From positions 434,001-498,000 of the forward strand of contig NZ_VDMA02000002.1 of assembly GCF_006334915.2 (NCBI RefSeq): a stretch of DNA of 64,000 nucleotides, in the 5' to 3' direction. Position numbers and translations under genes: made by a program. The DNA comes from Microbispora catharanthi (GTDB lineage: Bacteria > Actinomycetota > Actinomycetes > Streptosporangiales > Streptosporangiaceae). Each line of letters begins with the position of its first letter. Position 1 is the first letter of the stretch. Below, one piece after another: positions 9,285 through 17,193 of this stretch. A model generated the notes under the pieces. It was not told the origin of the DNA. It made no database searches and worked only from the letters and a program-made list of their open reading frames with translations.

Positions 9285-11057
9285 ATGCGGATCGAGGACT
9301 ACGCCCTGGTGGGCGACATGCAGTCGGCCGCCCTCGTCGGCCGGAACGGCTCGATCGACTGGCTGTGCCTGCCGCGGTTCGACTCCCCCTCCTGCTTCAC
9401 CCGGCTGCTCGGCGACGAGTCCAACGGCTTCTGGCGCCTGGCCCCCACGGGACACGAGCAGGCCACGCGCCGGGCGTACGTCGAGGACACGCTCATCCTC
9501 GAGACCGTCTGGGAGACGCCCACGGGCGCGGTCAAGGTCATCGACTTCATGCCGCCCCGGCACGCCAACCCCGATCTCGTACGGATCGTCGAGGGCCTGT
9601 CCGGCACCGTGGAGATGACGACGGAGATCCGGATCCGCTTCGACTACGGCCGCATCGTCCCCTGGGTGCGCCGAAGGAACGGGCACCTGCACGCCATCGG
9701 CGGCCCCGACTCGGTCTGGATCCACTCCGCCGTCCCGCTGCGGGGCGGCGACTACCGGCACGAGGCGACGTTCACGGTCGCCGCCGGGCAGCGGCTGCCG
9801 TTCGTGTTCACCTGGCACCCCTCCCACCAGCCGGAGCCGGAGCGGATCGACCCGCTGGAGCAGCTGGCCGAGACCCGGCTCCTGTGGGAGGAGTGGGTCT
9901 CGCGATGCGGTCACCGGGGTCCCTGGCGCGAGGCCGTGGTCCGCTCGCTGATCACGCTCAAGGCGCTGACCTACAGCCCCACCGGCGGCATCGTGGCCGC
10001 GCCGACCACGTCGCTGCCCGAGCACCTGGGCGGGGTGCGCAACTGGGACTACCGCTACTGCTGGCTGCGCGACGCCGCGATGACGCTCGACGCGCTGACC
10101 GGCGCCGGATATGTCGAGGAGGCCGCCGCCTGGCGTTCCTGGCTGCTGCGCGCCATCGCCGGCCGCCCCGAGGACGTCCAGGTCCTGTACGGCGTGGCCG
10201 GCGAACGCCGCCTGCCGGAGATGACCCTCGACTGGTTGTCGGGCTACGAGAACTCGGCGCCCGTGCGGATCGGCAACGGCGCGGCGACCCAGCTCCAGCT
10301 CGACATCTACGGGGAGTTCGTCGACGCCCTCTACCAGGCGCGCAAGCAGGGCATGGCGCCGGACGACCACGCCTGGGCCCTGGTCACGAAGGTCATGGAG
10401 TTCTTCGAGCACAACTGGGACCAGCCCGACGAGGGACTGTGGGAGGTGCGCGGCCCCCGCCGTCACTTCGTCCACTCCAAGGTCATGGCCTGGGTCGCGG
10501 CCGACCGCATGGTCCGCGTCATCGAGGAGCTGGGCCGGCGCGGCGACGTGGAGCGCTGGCGTGCCCTGCGCGACCGCATCCACGCCGAGGTCTGCGACAA
10601 GGGCTACGACCCGGGACGCAACACCTTCACCCAGTCCTACGGCTCCCGCGAACTGGACGCCGCCCTCCTGCAGATCCCCATCGTCGGCTTCCTGCCCCCC
10701 GACGACCCCCGCGTCACCGGCACCATCGAGGCCATCGAACGCGAACTCATGACCGACGGCTTCGTCCTGCGCTATCCGCTCGCGGAGGACAACCCCGTCG
10801 ACGGCCTCCCCGGCGGCGAAGGCGCCTTCCTCGCCTGCAGCTTCTGGCTCGCCGAGGCCCGCGCCCTGACCGGGCGGCACGACGAGGCCGTCGAACTGTT
10901 CGAACGCCTCGTCGCCCTGTCGAACGACGTCGGCCTCCTCGCCGAGGAATACGACCCCAGGACAGGCCGCCAACTCGGCAACTTCCCCCAGGCGTTCACC
11001 CACATCCACCTCATCCGCACGGCCCAGGCGCTGGCCCGCCACGCCGAGCGGCGGTAG
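9285..11057 (+). CDS. GH15 family glycoside hydrolase (trehalase/glucoamylase-like), copy 2
   Basis: This 590-aa protein is a tandem paralogue of the preceding gene, 51 bp downstream on the same strand. The same motifs are present: GGVRNWDYRYCWLRDAAMT, EGLWEVRGPRRHFVHSK and GLLAEEYDP. The C-terminal third, from CDKGYDPGRNTFTQSYGSR onward, is almost identical to copy 1 in both protein and DNA. The N-terminal two thirds differ at many positions, notably the regions following HPSHQP and DLDYG-like barrel loops. There is no signal peptide, so it is cytoplasmic. The start at 9285 follows GTGACGGGC. It ends at a strong hairpin shared with the convergent LacI gene. Both motifs needed for catalysis are intact, so neither copy looks dead. 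Confidence 0.85.
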   Translation: MRIEDYALVGDMQSAALVGRNGSIDWLCLPRFDSPSCFTRLLGDESNGFWRLAPTGHEQATRRAYVEDTLILETVWETPTGAVKVIDFMPPRHANPDLVRIVEGLSGTVEMTTEIRIRFDYGRIVPWVRRRNGHLHAIGGPDSVWIHSAVPLRGGDYRHEATFTVAAGQRLPFVFTWHPSHQPEPERIDPLEQLAETRLLWEEWVSRCGHRGPWREAVVRSLITLKALTYSPTGGIVAAPTTSLPEHLGGVRNWDYRYCWLRDAAMTLDALTGAGYVEEAAAWRSWLLRAIAGRPEDVQVLYGVAGERRLPEMTLDWLSGYENSAPVRIGNGAATQLQLDIYGEFVDALYQARKQGMAPDDHAWALVTKVMEFFEHNWDQPDEGLWEVRGPRRHFVHSKVMAWVAADRMVRVIEELGRRGDVERWRALRDRIHAEVCDKGYDPGRNTFTQSYGSRELDAALLQIPIVGFLPPDDPRVTGTIEAIERELMTDGFVLRYPLAEDNPVDGLPGGEGAFLACSFWLAEARALTGRHDEAVELFERLVALSNDVGLLAEEYDPRTGRQLGNFPQAFTHIHLIRTAQALARHAERR

Positions 11058-11126
11058 CCGGGGCTCCTGGCGCACTCGCGGAATCCGGGCGACCGTTACA
11101 GCCGGGCGGGCATCGGATGGGCGTCG

Positions 11127-11153
11127 CCGCCGCGCGCCCTTTCGGCGCGGCGG
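11127..11153. terminator. Bidirectional hairpin between GH15 and lacI genes
   Basis: CCGCCGCGC (11127-11135) pairs perfectly with GCGCGGCGG (11145-11153) around a 9-nt loop. It abuts the convergent LacI stop at 11154. Confidence 0.6.
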
Positions 11154-12137
11154 TCATGCGTCGCAGCCGCAACTGCGCCGCGCGACCAGGTGGGCCGCGG
11201 GAAGCGACGCGGACGCGGGCGCGCGGTCGAGGAGCAGTGCGACCGCCTGCTCGGCCATGGCGTCCAGCGGCTGCTCCATGACGCTGAGCGCGGGGGCCGT
11301 GTAGGCGCTGTCCGGAGTCCCGTCGCAGCTCATCAGGGCGAGGCGGCCGGGGATGGGCAGACCGGCGGCCGACGCGGCCGCGAGGACTCCGATGGCCTGT
11401 TCGTCGGTCGCCGCGATGAGGGCGCGCGGCATCGTCCCCCCGGCGATCAGCTCCGCCGTCAGCCGCGCCGCCGCCTCCCGCGAGTAGTCGCAGCGCAGCA
11501 GCAGGGGTTCGGGGCCGGAAGAGGAGGCGGCGCGCTGCCAGGCGTCCCGCCGCTCGGCGACCGGGCCGGCGTCGTGCGGACCGGACAGGAAGGCGATGCG
11601 CCGGTGCCCGTGGCCCCGCAGGTGCTCGACGGCCGCGCGGACCGCAACGTCGTTGTCGGCGGACACGAGCGGGGCCTGGCCGGGAACCGGCCGGTGGTGG
11701 ACATAGGCGGAGGGCACGCCGGCCGCCACCGCCTGGGCCGCGACGTCGGCGCCGCCGTCGGCGGAGACGACGATCAGGCCGTCGACCTGCGCCGCGAGGA
11801 AACGCTCGACCATGTGCTGCTGCCTGCCCGGGAGGTAGCCCGCGTTGCCCGTCATCATCAGCGTGTCCCGCCTCTCCAGCGCACGCTCGACGCTCCGCGC
11901 GAGGGCGGCGAAGTAGGGGTTGGACGCGTCGGCCAGGACCAGGCCGACGACCCCGGTGGTGCCGGCTCGCAGCGCCCGCGCGATCCGGTTGGGGCGGTAG
12001 CCCAGCTCGGCGGCCGCGGCGAGAACCCGCTCCCTGGTCGCGGGGGCCACCGGGCGCGGGCCGTTGTTCATCACGTAGCTGACCACCGCCGTGGACGTGC
12101 CGGACCGGCGGGCCACGTCCGCGAGCGTGACGGCCAT
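11154..12137 (-). CDS. LacI-family transcription regulator of nucleoside operon
   Basis: This 327-aa regulator has an N-terminal LacI HTH (VTLADVARRSGTSTAVVSYVMN, residues 3-24, quoted in part) and hinge helix (RPNRIARALR near 50-60). A periplasmic-binding-protein-like sensor domain follows (GVVGLVLADASNPYFAAL onward). The C-terminus ends in a short Cys pair, SCGC, typical of some actinomycete LacI proteins. The ATG at 12137 has AAGGAG 7 nt upstream. It is divergent from a nucleoside hydrolase/adenosine deaminase operon with a LacI-type operator in between, so it most likely represses that operon and itself. The inducer is probably a nucleoside or a breakdown product. Confidence 0.9.
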   Translation of the reverse strand: MAVTLADVARRSGTSTAVVSYVMNNGPRPVAPATRERVLAAAAELGYRPNRIARALRAGTTGVVGLVLADASNPYFAALARSVERALERRDTLMMTGNAGYLPGRQQHMVERFLAAQVDGLIVVSADGGADVAAQAVAAGVPSAYVHHRPVPGQAPLVSADNDVAVRAAVEHLRGHGHRRIAFLSGPHDAGPVAERRDAWQRAASSSGPEPLLLRCDYSREAAARLTAELIAGGTMPRALIAATDEQAIGVLAAASAAGLPIPGRLALMSCDGTPDSAYTAPALSVMEQPLDAMAEQAVALLLDRAPASASLPAAHLVARRSCGCDA

Positions 12138-12174
12138 GAGAGGCTCCTTTCCTCGTACGGCTTGCATCCTCTCA

Positions 12175-12188
12175 TCTAAACGATTAGA
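12175..12188. promoter_or_regulatory. LacI-type operator
   Basis: TCTAAACGATTAGA is a 14-bp palindrome with the central CG typical of LacI-family sites, broken at one position pair. It lies 37 bp upstream of the LacI start and 84 bp upstream of the nucleoside hydrolase start. Confidence 0.7.
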
Positions 12189-12272
12189 ACTGCCACGTGA
12201 GCCGTCCGCCGACGGCCAGACCCACCCTCGCCCGCATCCGCCGTCCCGCCCCCGTACGAGGAAAGCCCCCAT

Positions 12273-13226
12273 ATGCCCCCGACACCTCTCCTGGTCGACA
12301 CCGACACCGGATCCGACGACGCCGTGGCCCTGCTGCTGGCCGCCGCCAGCGGCCTGGGCGACGTGCGGGCCGTCACCACCGTGGCCGGCAACGTCCCGCT
12401 GCCGACGGCCACCCGCAACGCGCTGATCTCCCTGGAGATCGCGGGAGCGGCCGACGTCCCCGTACACGAAGGGTGCGACCGCCCGCTGTTGAGGCCCTTG
12501 TCCACCGCGCAGCACGTGCACGGGCAGGACGGCATGGGCGACATCGGCCTGCCCGGCCCGCGGCGCGGTCCCCAACCGGGGCACGCGGCCGACGTCCTGC
12601 TCTCCTACGCCCGGCGGTTCCCCGGCGAGCTGACCCTGGTCACCCTGGGCCCGCTGACCAACCTGGCCGCCGCCCTCCTGCGGGAGCCCGGCCTGCTCGG
12701 CCGCTTCCGGCACGTGTACTGCATGGCGGGCGCGGCGGACGCCCACGGCAACATCACCGCCACCGCGGAGTTCAACGTGTGGGCGGATCCCGAGGCGGCC
12801 GGCGTCGTGCTGCGGGCGGCGCACCCGGACACGGTCACCTGGGTCGGCTGGGACGTCTCCCGCAAGTACGCCGTCATGACGCCGGAGGACCAGCGGCGTC
12901 TCGAACGGCTCGGCACTCCCGTCGCCGCCTTCGCCCATCGGATCAACCGGACGGTCGCCGAATGGGCGCGCGAGGTCACCGGCCTGGCCGGGTACGACCT
13001 GCCCGACCCGATCGCCATGGCCGTGGCGCTGCGGCCCGATCTGGTCCTCGAAGAGGAGCGGGCGCATGTGACGATCGCCCTCGGCGACGAGACCCGGGGG
13101 CAGATGATCGTCGATCGCCGCCGTGCGGCCCGTGAACCCAATCTGACCATGGTGCGCCGCGTCGACGAGGCCGGCTTCAAGGACCTGCTGTTCGCCACGT
13201 GCGCCGGAACGGGTCGGGCCGCATGA
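12273..13226 (+). CDS. Inosine-uridine-type nucleoside hydrolase (IUNH family)
   Basis: This 317-aa enzyme hydrolyses the N-glycosidic bond of ribonucleosides to base plus ribose. The calcium-binding aspartate cluster is intact in LLVDTDTGSDDAVALL (residues 6-21), and the family pattern EFNVWADPEAA lies near residue 165-175. A late DPIAMAVAL motif near 245 supplies the distal Asp. There is no signal peptide. The ATG at 12273 follows a GAGGAAAG-like site. Its stop overlaps the adenosine deaminase start (ATGA), so the two are co-translated and together form a purine nucleoside salvage pathway: deamination of adenosine to inosine, then cleavage. Confidence 0.9.
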   Translation: MPPTPLLVDTDTGSDDAVALLLAAASGLGDVRAVTTVAGNVPLPTATRNALISLEIAGAADVPVHEGCDRPLLRPLSTAQHVHGQDGMGDIGLPGPRRGPQPGHAADVLLSYARRFPGELTLVTLGPLTNLAAALLREPGLLGRFRHVYCMAGAADAHGNITATAEFNVWADPEAAGVVLRAAHPDTVTWVGWDVSRKYAVMTPEDQRRLERLGTPVAAFAHRINRTVAEWAREVTGLAGYDLPDPIAMAVALRPDLVLEEERAHVTIALGDETRGQMIVDRRRAAREPNLTMVRRVDEAGFKDLLFATCAGTGRAA

Positions 13227-14230
13227 CGCTCACATCGTCCACCCCGCGGCCGGGAGGGCGCTTCGAACTGCACTGCCATCTCGACGGTTCGGTCCGCCCC
13301 GCCACGGTCGCGGATCTCGCCAGGGCTCAGGGGATCACGCTGACGCGGCCCGCGCACACGCTCGTGACCGCGCCCGCCCGGTGCGGCAGCCTGACCCGGT
13401 TCCTCACCTTCATCGACCTCCCGTTGCGCCTCCTGCAGACGCCGGACGCGCTGCGACGCGCGGCGCGCGAACTCGTCGAGGACTGGCACGCGGACGGCGT
13501 GGTGTACGGGGAGGCGCGTTTCGCCCCGCAACTGCACGGCCGGCGGGGCCTGACCCTGGACGAGGCGGTCGAAGCGGTCGCCGGCGGTCTCGCCTCCGGC
13601 GCGGCGGCCACGGGCGTACGCACCGGGCTGGTGCTGTGCTGCCTGCGGCATCAGACGCCGGACGAGAGCGTCGCCGTCGCGGAGACCGCGGTGCGGCACC
13701 GCGACGTGGTGGCGGGGCTCGACCTGGCGGGCGACGAGCGCCTGTTTCCCGGCGCGCCGCACCTGCCCGCCTTCGCCGTCGCGCAGGCGGCGGGACTGCC
13801 CTGCACCGTGCACGCGGGTGAGGCCGCGGGGCCGGAGAGCGTCTGGGAGGCGATCGACGTCCTCGGCGCGCGCCGCATCGGCCACGGCGTGCGGTCCGCC
13901 TCCGACCGGGCCCTGCTCGACCGGCTCGGACGCGAGCGGATCGCCCTGGAGATGTGCCCCACCAGCAACGTCCAGACGGCCGCGGTCCCCCGGCTGGCCG
14001 ATCACCCGGCCCACGCGCTCCTGGCGGCGGGCCTGAACGTCACCATCAGCACCGACACGCGGACCACCTCGGGGACGACGCTGCGCCGGGAGTTCGGCGC
14101 GCTGCGGGAGACGTTCGGCTGGACGGCCGACGAGGAGACGGCCTGTCAGGCGCACGCGGCCGCCGCCGCCTTCGCCTGGCCCGCGGCCCGGCCGGACTTC
14201 CCGCAGGGCATGAGCCGGGGGACGGCCTGA
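13223..14230 (+). CDS. add: Adenosine deaminase
   Basis: This enzyme converts adenosine (or deoxyadenosine) to inosine with a zinc-activated water. All signatures of the metallo-dependent hydrolase fold are seen in its 335 aa: the HxH motif in FELHCHLDGS (His17/His19), the catalytic VHAGEAAG with Glu near residue 200, RIGHGVRS, and EMCPTSNVQT. The last metal Asp is in ISTDTRTTSGTTL near 275. The usual eukaryote-type DDP is replaced by DTR, as in other actinomycete members. The ATG at 13223 overlaps the preceding stop by 4 bp and is preferred over an upstream in-frame start at 13199. Membership could also include related adenine deaminases, but AGE and SNVQT favour adenosine. Confidence 0.9.
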   Translation: MTLTSSTPRPGGRFELHCHLDGSVRPATVADLARAQGITLTRPAHTLVTAPARCGSLTRFLTFIDLPLRLLQTPDALRRAARELVEDWHADGVVYGEARFAPQLHGRRGLTLDEAVEAVAGGLASGAAATGVRTGLVLCCLRHQTPDESVAVAETAVRHRDVVAGLDLAGDERLFPGAPHLPAFAVAQAAGLPCTVHAGEAAGPESVWEAIDVLGARRIGHGVRSASDRALLDRLGRERIALEMCPTSNVQTAAVPRLADHPAHALLAAGLNVTISTDTRTTSGTTLRREFGALRETFGWTADEETACQAHAAAAAFAWPAARPDFPQGMSRGTA

Positions 14231-14270
14231 CCGCGGCCTTCCTCGGCGCCGCCCCTCCCGTTGCCCGTCG

Positions 14271-14295
14271 CCCCCGCCCGGGCCCGGGGCGGGGG
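14271..14295. terminator. Convergent hairpin between add and downstream gene
   Basis: CCCCCGCCC (14271-14279) pairs with GGGCGGGGG (14287-14295) around a 7-nt loop, directly before the convergent stop at 14296. Confidence 0.6.
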
Positions 14296-15201
14296 TTACG
14301 ACTGGCCGGCGATGCGGGCGAGGAGCCGCGCGAACTCCGGCGGCGGCGCGACGACCAGCCGGGTCTGCCCGTCGTGGCTGATGAGGTCGGCCTGGATGCG
14401 GGTCAGCTTGCCCCGGCGCCACCAGTACACGTGGGGGCTGAGCCCGTCGGCCCGGCCGGCGTGCTCCCGGTGGGCGAAGATGCGCAGGCGCTCGATCGCG
14501 CGGACCACGCCGATGCCGGCCACCGGGTGCACCGCGACCATGCCCCGGTGCGGCAGCACGGCGAGCATGCCGTCCTCGGGCACGTCCATGTACGCCGTCA
14601 GGCGGCGCAGGTGGGCCGCCGCGCTGGGCGCGGTCAGCAGCGAGACCTCGGTCCCGGCGAGGTCGAGCCGCGACACGGTGGGCCGCTCGTCGGTCAGGGC
14701 GTTGCCGATCGCCACGTCGAGCGCCTCGGCCGGCGGGATGGGCCAGCAGAACGCCTCCTCCGGGCGCACCGGACGGGCGCCGACGGTCAGCACCTCGATC
14801 AGGTCGGCGCTGAGGTGGCGGCCGATGATCCGGGAGGGGTCGGGGAAGGCCGGGTCGTCGGCGGCGTGGACCCGCGTGCGCAGCAGCGGCTTGATGGGCG
14901 TGAGGTTGCAGGCGTCGAACGGCTCGCCCGACACCGCGTGGGCCAGATGCTCGGACACCAGCATCGGCCAGTCCTCGCGGGCGCGGCGACCGGCCTCCCG
15001 GCGCAGGCCGACGAGGTTCACCACCCGCTCACGCTCGGGCGAGGTCAGCGCCAGCGACGTGCCGTCGCCTGCGAACGCGCAGGTGTAGCCCATGGTCTCG
15101 GCGACCAGGGCCAGCAGGGAGTCGAGATCGACATCCTCGACGGCTCTCGGGGCGGGATGATCCGGCCGCGTCCGGCTGAGCAGTCGCCGCAAGAGTCCCA
15201 A
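14296..15201 (-). CDS. Conserved-looking protein of unknown function
   Basis: I do not recognise this 301-aa protein with certainty. It begins MGLLRRLLSRTRPD, has no signal peptide or membrane segment, and reads as a mixed alpha/beta cytoplasmic protein. Segments such as GRHLSADLIEVLTVGARP, EEAFCWPIP and DGMLAVLPHRGMVAVHPV suggest two repeated lobes. The second part contains YWWRRGKLTRIQADLIS. The layout faintly recalls DUF1444/YtpQ proteins, which I cannot verify. Codon usage and third-position GC match neighbours, so it is real. It is flanked by a convergent add gene and a same-strand carboxypeptidase 43 bp upstream, so it may be the second gene of that transcript. Confidence 0.6.
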   Translation of the reverse strand: MGLLRRLLSRTRPDHPAPRAVEDVDLDSLLALVAETMGYTCAFAGDGTSLALTSPERERVVNLVGLRREAGRRAREDWPMLVSEHLAHAVSGEPFDACNLTPIKPLLRTRVHAADDPAFPDPSRIIGRHLSADLIEVLTVGARPVRPEEAFCWPIPPAEALDVAIGNALTDERPTVSRLDLAGTEVSLLTAPSAAAHLRRLTAYMDVPEDGMLAVLPHRGMVAVHPVAGIGVVRAIERLRIFAHREHAGRADGLSPHVYWWRRGKLTRIQADLISHDGQTRLVVAPPPEFARLLARIAGQS

Positions 15202-15244
15202 CGCACCATCCCTTCGCCACGGCCCGGGCGCATCCGGGCGCGTC

Positions 15245-16207
15245 TCAGGTTGCCGCGTCAGAGTCGCGGAAGGTGCCCGCGACAGAGCACGATTCGGTCA
15301 CAATAGCCACATTCGTCTCCAACCACATCGACATCTGTGGTGCGCCGTGGCCGACGGGCAGGCCCGCGACGGTCGGGACGCCCAGCGGGGCCAGGAGTTC
15401 CGTCAGCACGGGCAGCGGGTCGCCGCAGTCCACCCACGATCCCAGCACGATGCCCGCCGCGCCGTCGAGACACCCGGCCTGCAGCAGTTGCGTCACCATG
15501 CGGTCGATCCGGTAGGGCTCCTCGGTGACGTCCTCAAGCAGCACGATACGGCCCCGCGCGCGCAGCGCGTACGGCGTGCCGCACAGGGCGGCCAGCAGTG
15601 CGAGGTTGCCCCCGGTGAGCCGGCCCTCGGCCCGGCCCGGCACGATCACCCGGTCGCCCGTGACCGGCGCGGGCGCGCCGCCCTCGAACAGGGCCTCGCG
15701 CAGGTGGGCGAAGGTGACCTGCTCGGGCCCCTCCGGGTCGCTGATCGTCGCGCACGCCGGCATCGGCCCGAACAGCGTCGCCAGGCCCAGCCGGTCGGCG
15801 AAGGCCCGGTGCAGCGCGGTGATGTCGCTCGACCCGAGCAGGATCTTGGGACCGGCCGCCGCCATGGCGTCCCAGTCGAGCAGCCCGAGCAGCCGGGTGG
15901 TGCCGTAGCCGCCCCTGGCGCAGATGACCGCCGCCACTTCGGGATCGCACCACGCGGCCTGGAGGTCGGCCGCCCGTGCGGCGTCCGGCCCGGCCAGGTA
16001 GCCCTCCCGCGCGAGGATCGACGCCCCGTGCACGACCCGCAGCCCGAGCCCGGCCAGGACCTCGGTGCCGCGCTCGAGCCGCACGGGATCGACGGGGCCG
16101 GCCGGCGCGACCAGCGCGACGGTGTCGCCGGGCCGCAGCCGCCGGGGCAGGCTCGGGACCGTTACAGAGGCGTCACCGCACGCCCCGCCGCGGAAGCGCT
16201 CGCTCAC
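15245..16207 (-). CDS. S66-family LD-carboxypeptidase / MccF-like
   Basis: Members of family S66 cleave the L,D-bond of murein tetrapeptides or detoxify microcin C-like peptide-nucleotides. The 320-aa protein shows the Ser-Glu-His triad contexts: ARGGYGTTRLLGLLDW then GSSDITAL (nucleophile Ser near 125), EDVTEEPYRIDRM (Glu near 225), and GLPVGHGAPQMSM (His near 287). There is no signal peptide, which fits a cytoplasmic peptide recycling or detoxifying role. The only possible start, a GTG at 16207, lies inside a palindrome (16205-16220). It is divergent from the sulfotransferase-like gene with just 31 bp between starts. Confidence 0.87.
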   Translation of the reverse strand: MSERFRGGACGDASVTVPSLPRRLRPGDTVALVAPAGPVDPVRLERGTEVLAGLGLRVVHGASILAREGYLAGPDAARAADLQAAWCDPEVAAVICARGGYGTTRLLGLLDWDAMAAAGPKILLGSSDITALHRAFADRLGLATLFGPMPACATISDPEGPEQVTFAHLREALFEGGAPAPVTGDRVIVPGRAEGRLTGGNLALLAALCGTPYALRARGRIVLLEDVTEEPYRIDRMVTQLLQAGCLDGAAGIVLGSWVDCGDPLPVLTELLAPLGVPTVAGLPVGHGAPQMSMWLETNVAIVTESCSVAGTFRDSDAAT

Positions 16208-16220
16208 CCTTCAAAGGGTG
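16205..16220. promoter_or_regulatory. Palindrome overlapping the carboxypeptidase start
   Basis: CACCCTT (16205-16211) and AAGGGTG (16214-16220) are perfect inverted arms with a 2-bp spacer. The left arm contains the minus-strand GTG start. It sits in the 31-bp gap of two divergent genes, so it may be an operator or the core of two leaderless promoters. Confidence 0.4.
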
Positions 16221-16238
16221 TCAGACTTAGCGGTATCT

Positions 16239-17117
16239 ATGCGACCTCCGACGCACATCCTCGTGGTCAACGGTGTCAAGGTCCGTCGTCCGGTGTTCGT
16301 TGTCGCGGCGCCGCACTCCGGCGCGGACCTGCTGGGCCGCGCCCTCAAGCGCTCGCCCGGTTTCCACGTGACCATGGGCAGGGGCCCGGTGGCCCGGGTC
16401 GTCTACGCCTTCGCCAGGAGACCGTCGATCGCCCGCAGCGGCGGCGCCCCGCAGGTGCTGCGCGACGTGCTGGCGGAGGCATGGCAGGTGGTCCCGGCGG
16501 CGTGCGCGGAGTGCACGACCGCCTGCCGGGAGGCGGGCGGCATCGTCGGCGCGGGGCCGTGCGTCGGGCCGGGCACGCTGTCCCGGTTCGGCGACGCCAG
16601 CCCCGACCTGCTCTACAGCGCGCCGGTGCTGCTGCGGGCGTTCCCCGACGCCCGGCTCATCCAGATCATCCGCGACGGCCGCGACGTCGTCGCCGACATG
16701 CTCGCCGACCCCGCCTGCATGACCTGGGTCAAGCCCCACATGCTGAGCGAGGACGCGGAGTTTCCCAACCCGTTCCTCGGCGTGCGCTCGGCCGAGCACC
16801 GCGAGCGCTGGGCCGGGATGCCGCCCGCGGGCAAGTGCGCCCTGCGCTGGCGCGGCGCCGTACGGCTGAGCGCCGCCCTGCGCCGCGAACTGCCCGGCGA
16901 GCACCTGCTCACCCTGCGGTACGAGGACATCGTGGCCTCGCCGGGAGAGGCGATCGACGCGGTGTCGTCCTTCCTGGAGGCCAAGATCTCCACGATCGCG
17001 CTGTACGGCACGACGATCCCCCGGCCGGGAAGCTGGCGCAGGCGGCTGTCGGCCGAGGACGCCGAACTGGTGGAGAAGGTGGCCAGGGAGGAGCTCGCCC
17101 GCCTCGGCTACCGCTGA
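16239..17117 (+). CDS. Sulfotransferase-family protein (PAPS-binding fold)
   Basis: This 292-aa soluble protein carries the two PAPS contact regions of the sulfotransferase fold. The 5'-phosphosulfate loop is FVVAAPHSGADLLGRAL (residues 20-36), and the 3'-phosphate helix is LIQIIRDGRDVVADML near 143-158. A late YEDIVASPGEAI (about 228-239) is the RYEDL-like element of the family. The usual PRSGTT loop is replaced by PHSGAD, so activity is not assured. Four or five Cys in CAECTTACREAGGIVG, about residues 88-103, may bind metal or form disulfides. The ATG at 16239 has no clear SD and may be leaderless. The substrate is unknown. Confidence 0.7.
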   Translation: MRPPTHILVVNGVKVRRPVFVVAAPHSGADLLGRALKRSPGFHVTMGRGPVARVVYAFARRPSIARSGGAPQVLRDVLAEAWQVVPAACAECTTACREAGGIVGAGPCVGPGTLSRFGDASPDLLYSAPVLLRAFPDARLIQIIRDGRDVVADMLADPACMTWVKPHMLSEDAEFPNPFLGVRSAEHRERWAGMPPAGKCALRWRGAVRLSAALRRELPGEHLLTLRYEDIVASPGEAIDAVSSFLEAKISTIALYGTTIPRPGSWRRRLSAEDAELVEKVAREELARLGYR

Positions 17118-17151
17118 ACGGCGTCTCAGGCGTGCTCAGGCCGTCTCAGGC

Positions 17152-17187
17152 CTGATCAGGCGTCTCAAGACCTGATCAGGCGTCTCG
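17152..17187. repeat. Two 16-bp direct repeats with inner palindromes
   Basis: CCTGATCAGGCGTCTC occurs at 17152-17167 and 17172-17187. Each copy starts with the perfect palindrome CCTGATCAGG. Shorter GCGTCTCAGG and GCCGTCTCAGG variants precede from 17121. The cluster fills the space between two convergent genes and may act as terminator. Confidence 0.7.
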
Positions 17188-17193
17188 GGCGCC

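Noticed and set aside
8409..11075. 888-codon open frame antisense to both GH15 genes
   Set aside because: Its amino acid make-up is a mirror of the sense codons and shows no domain; the sense strand has intact GH15 motifs. Long antisense frames are expected at this GC content.
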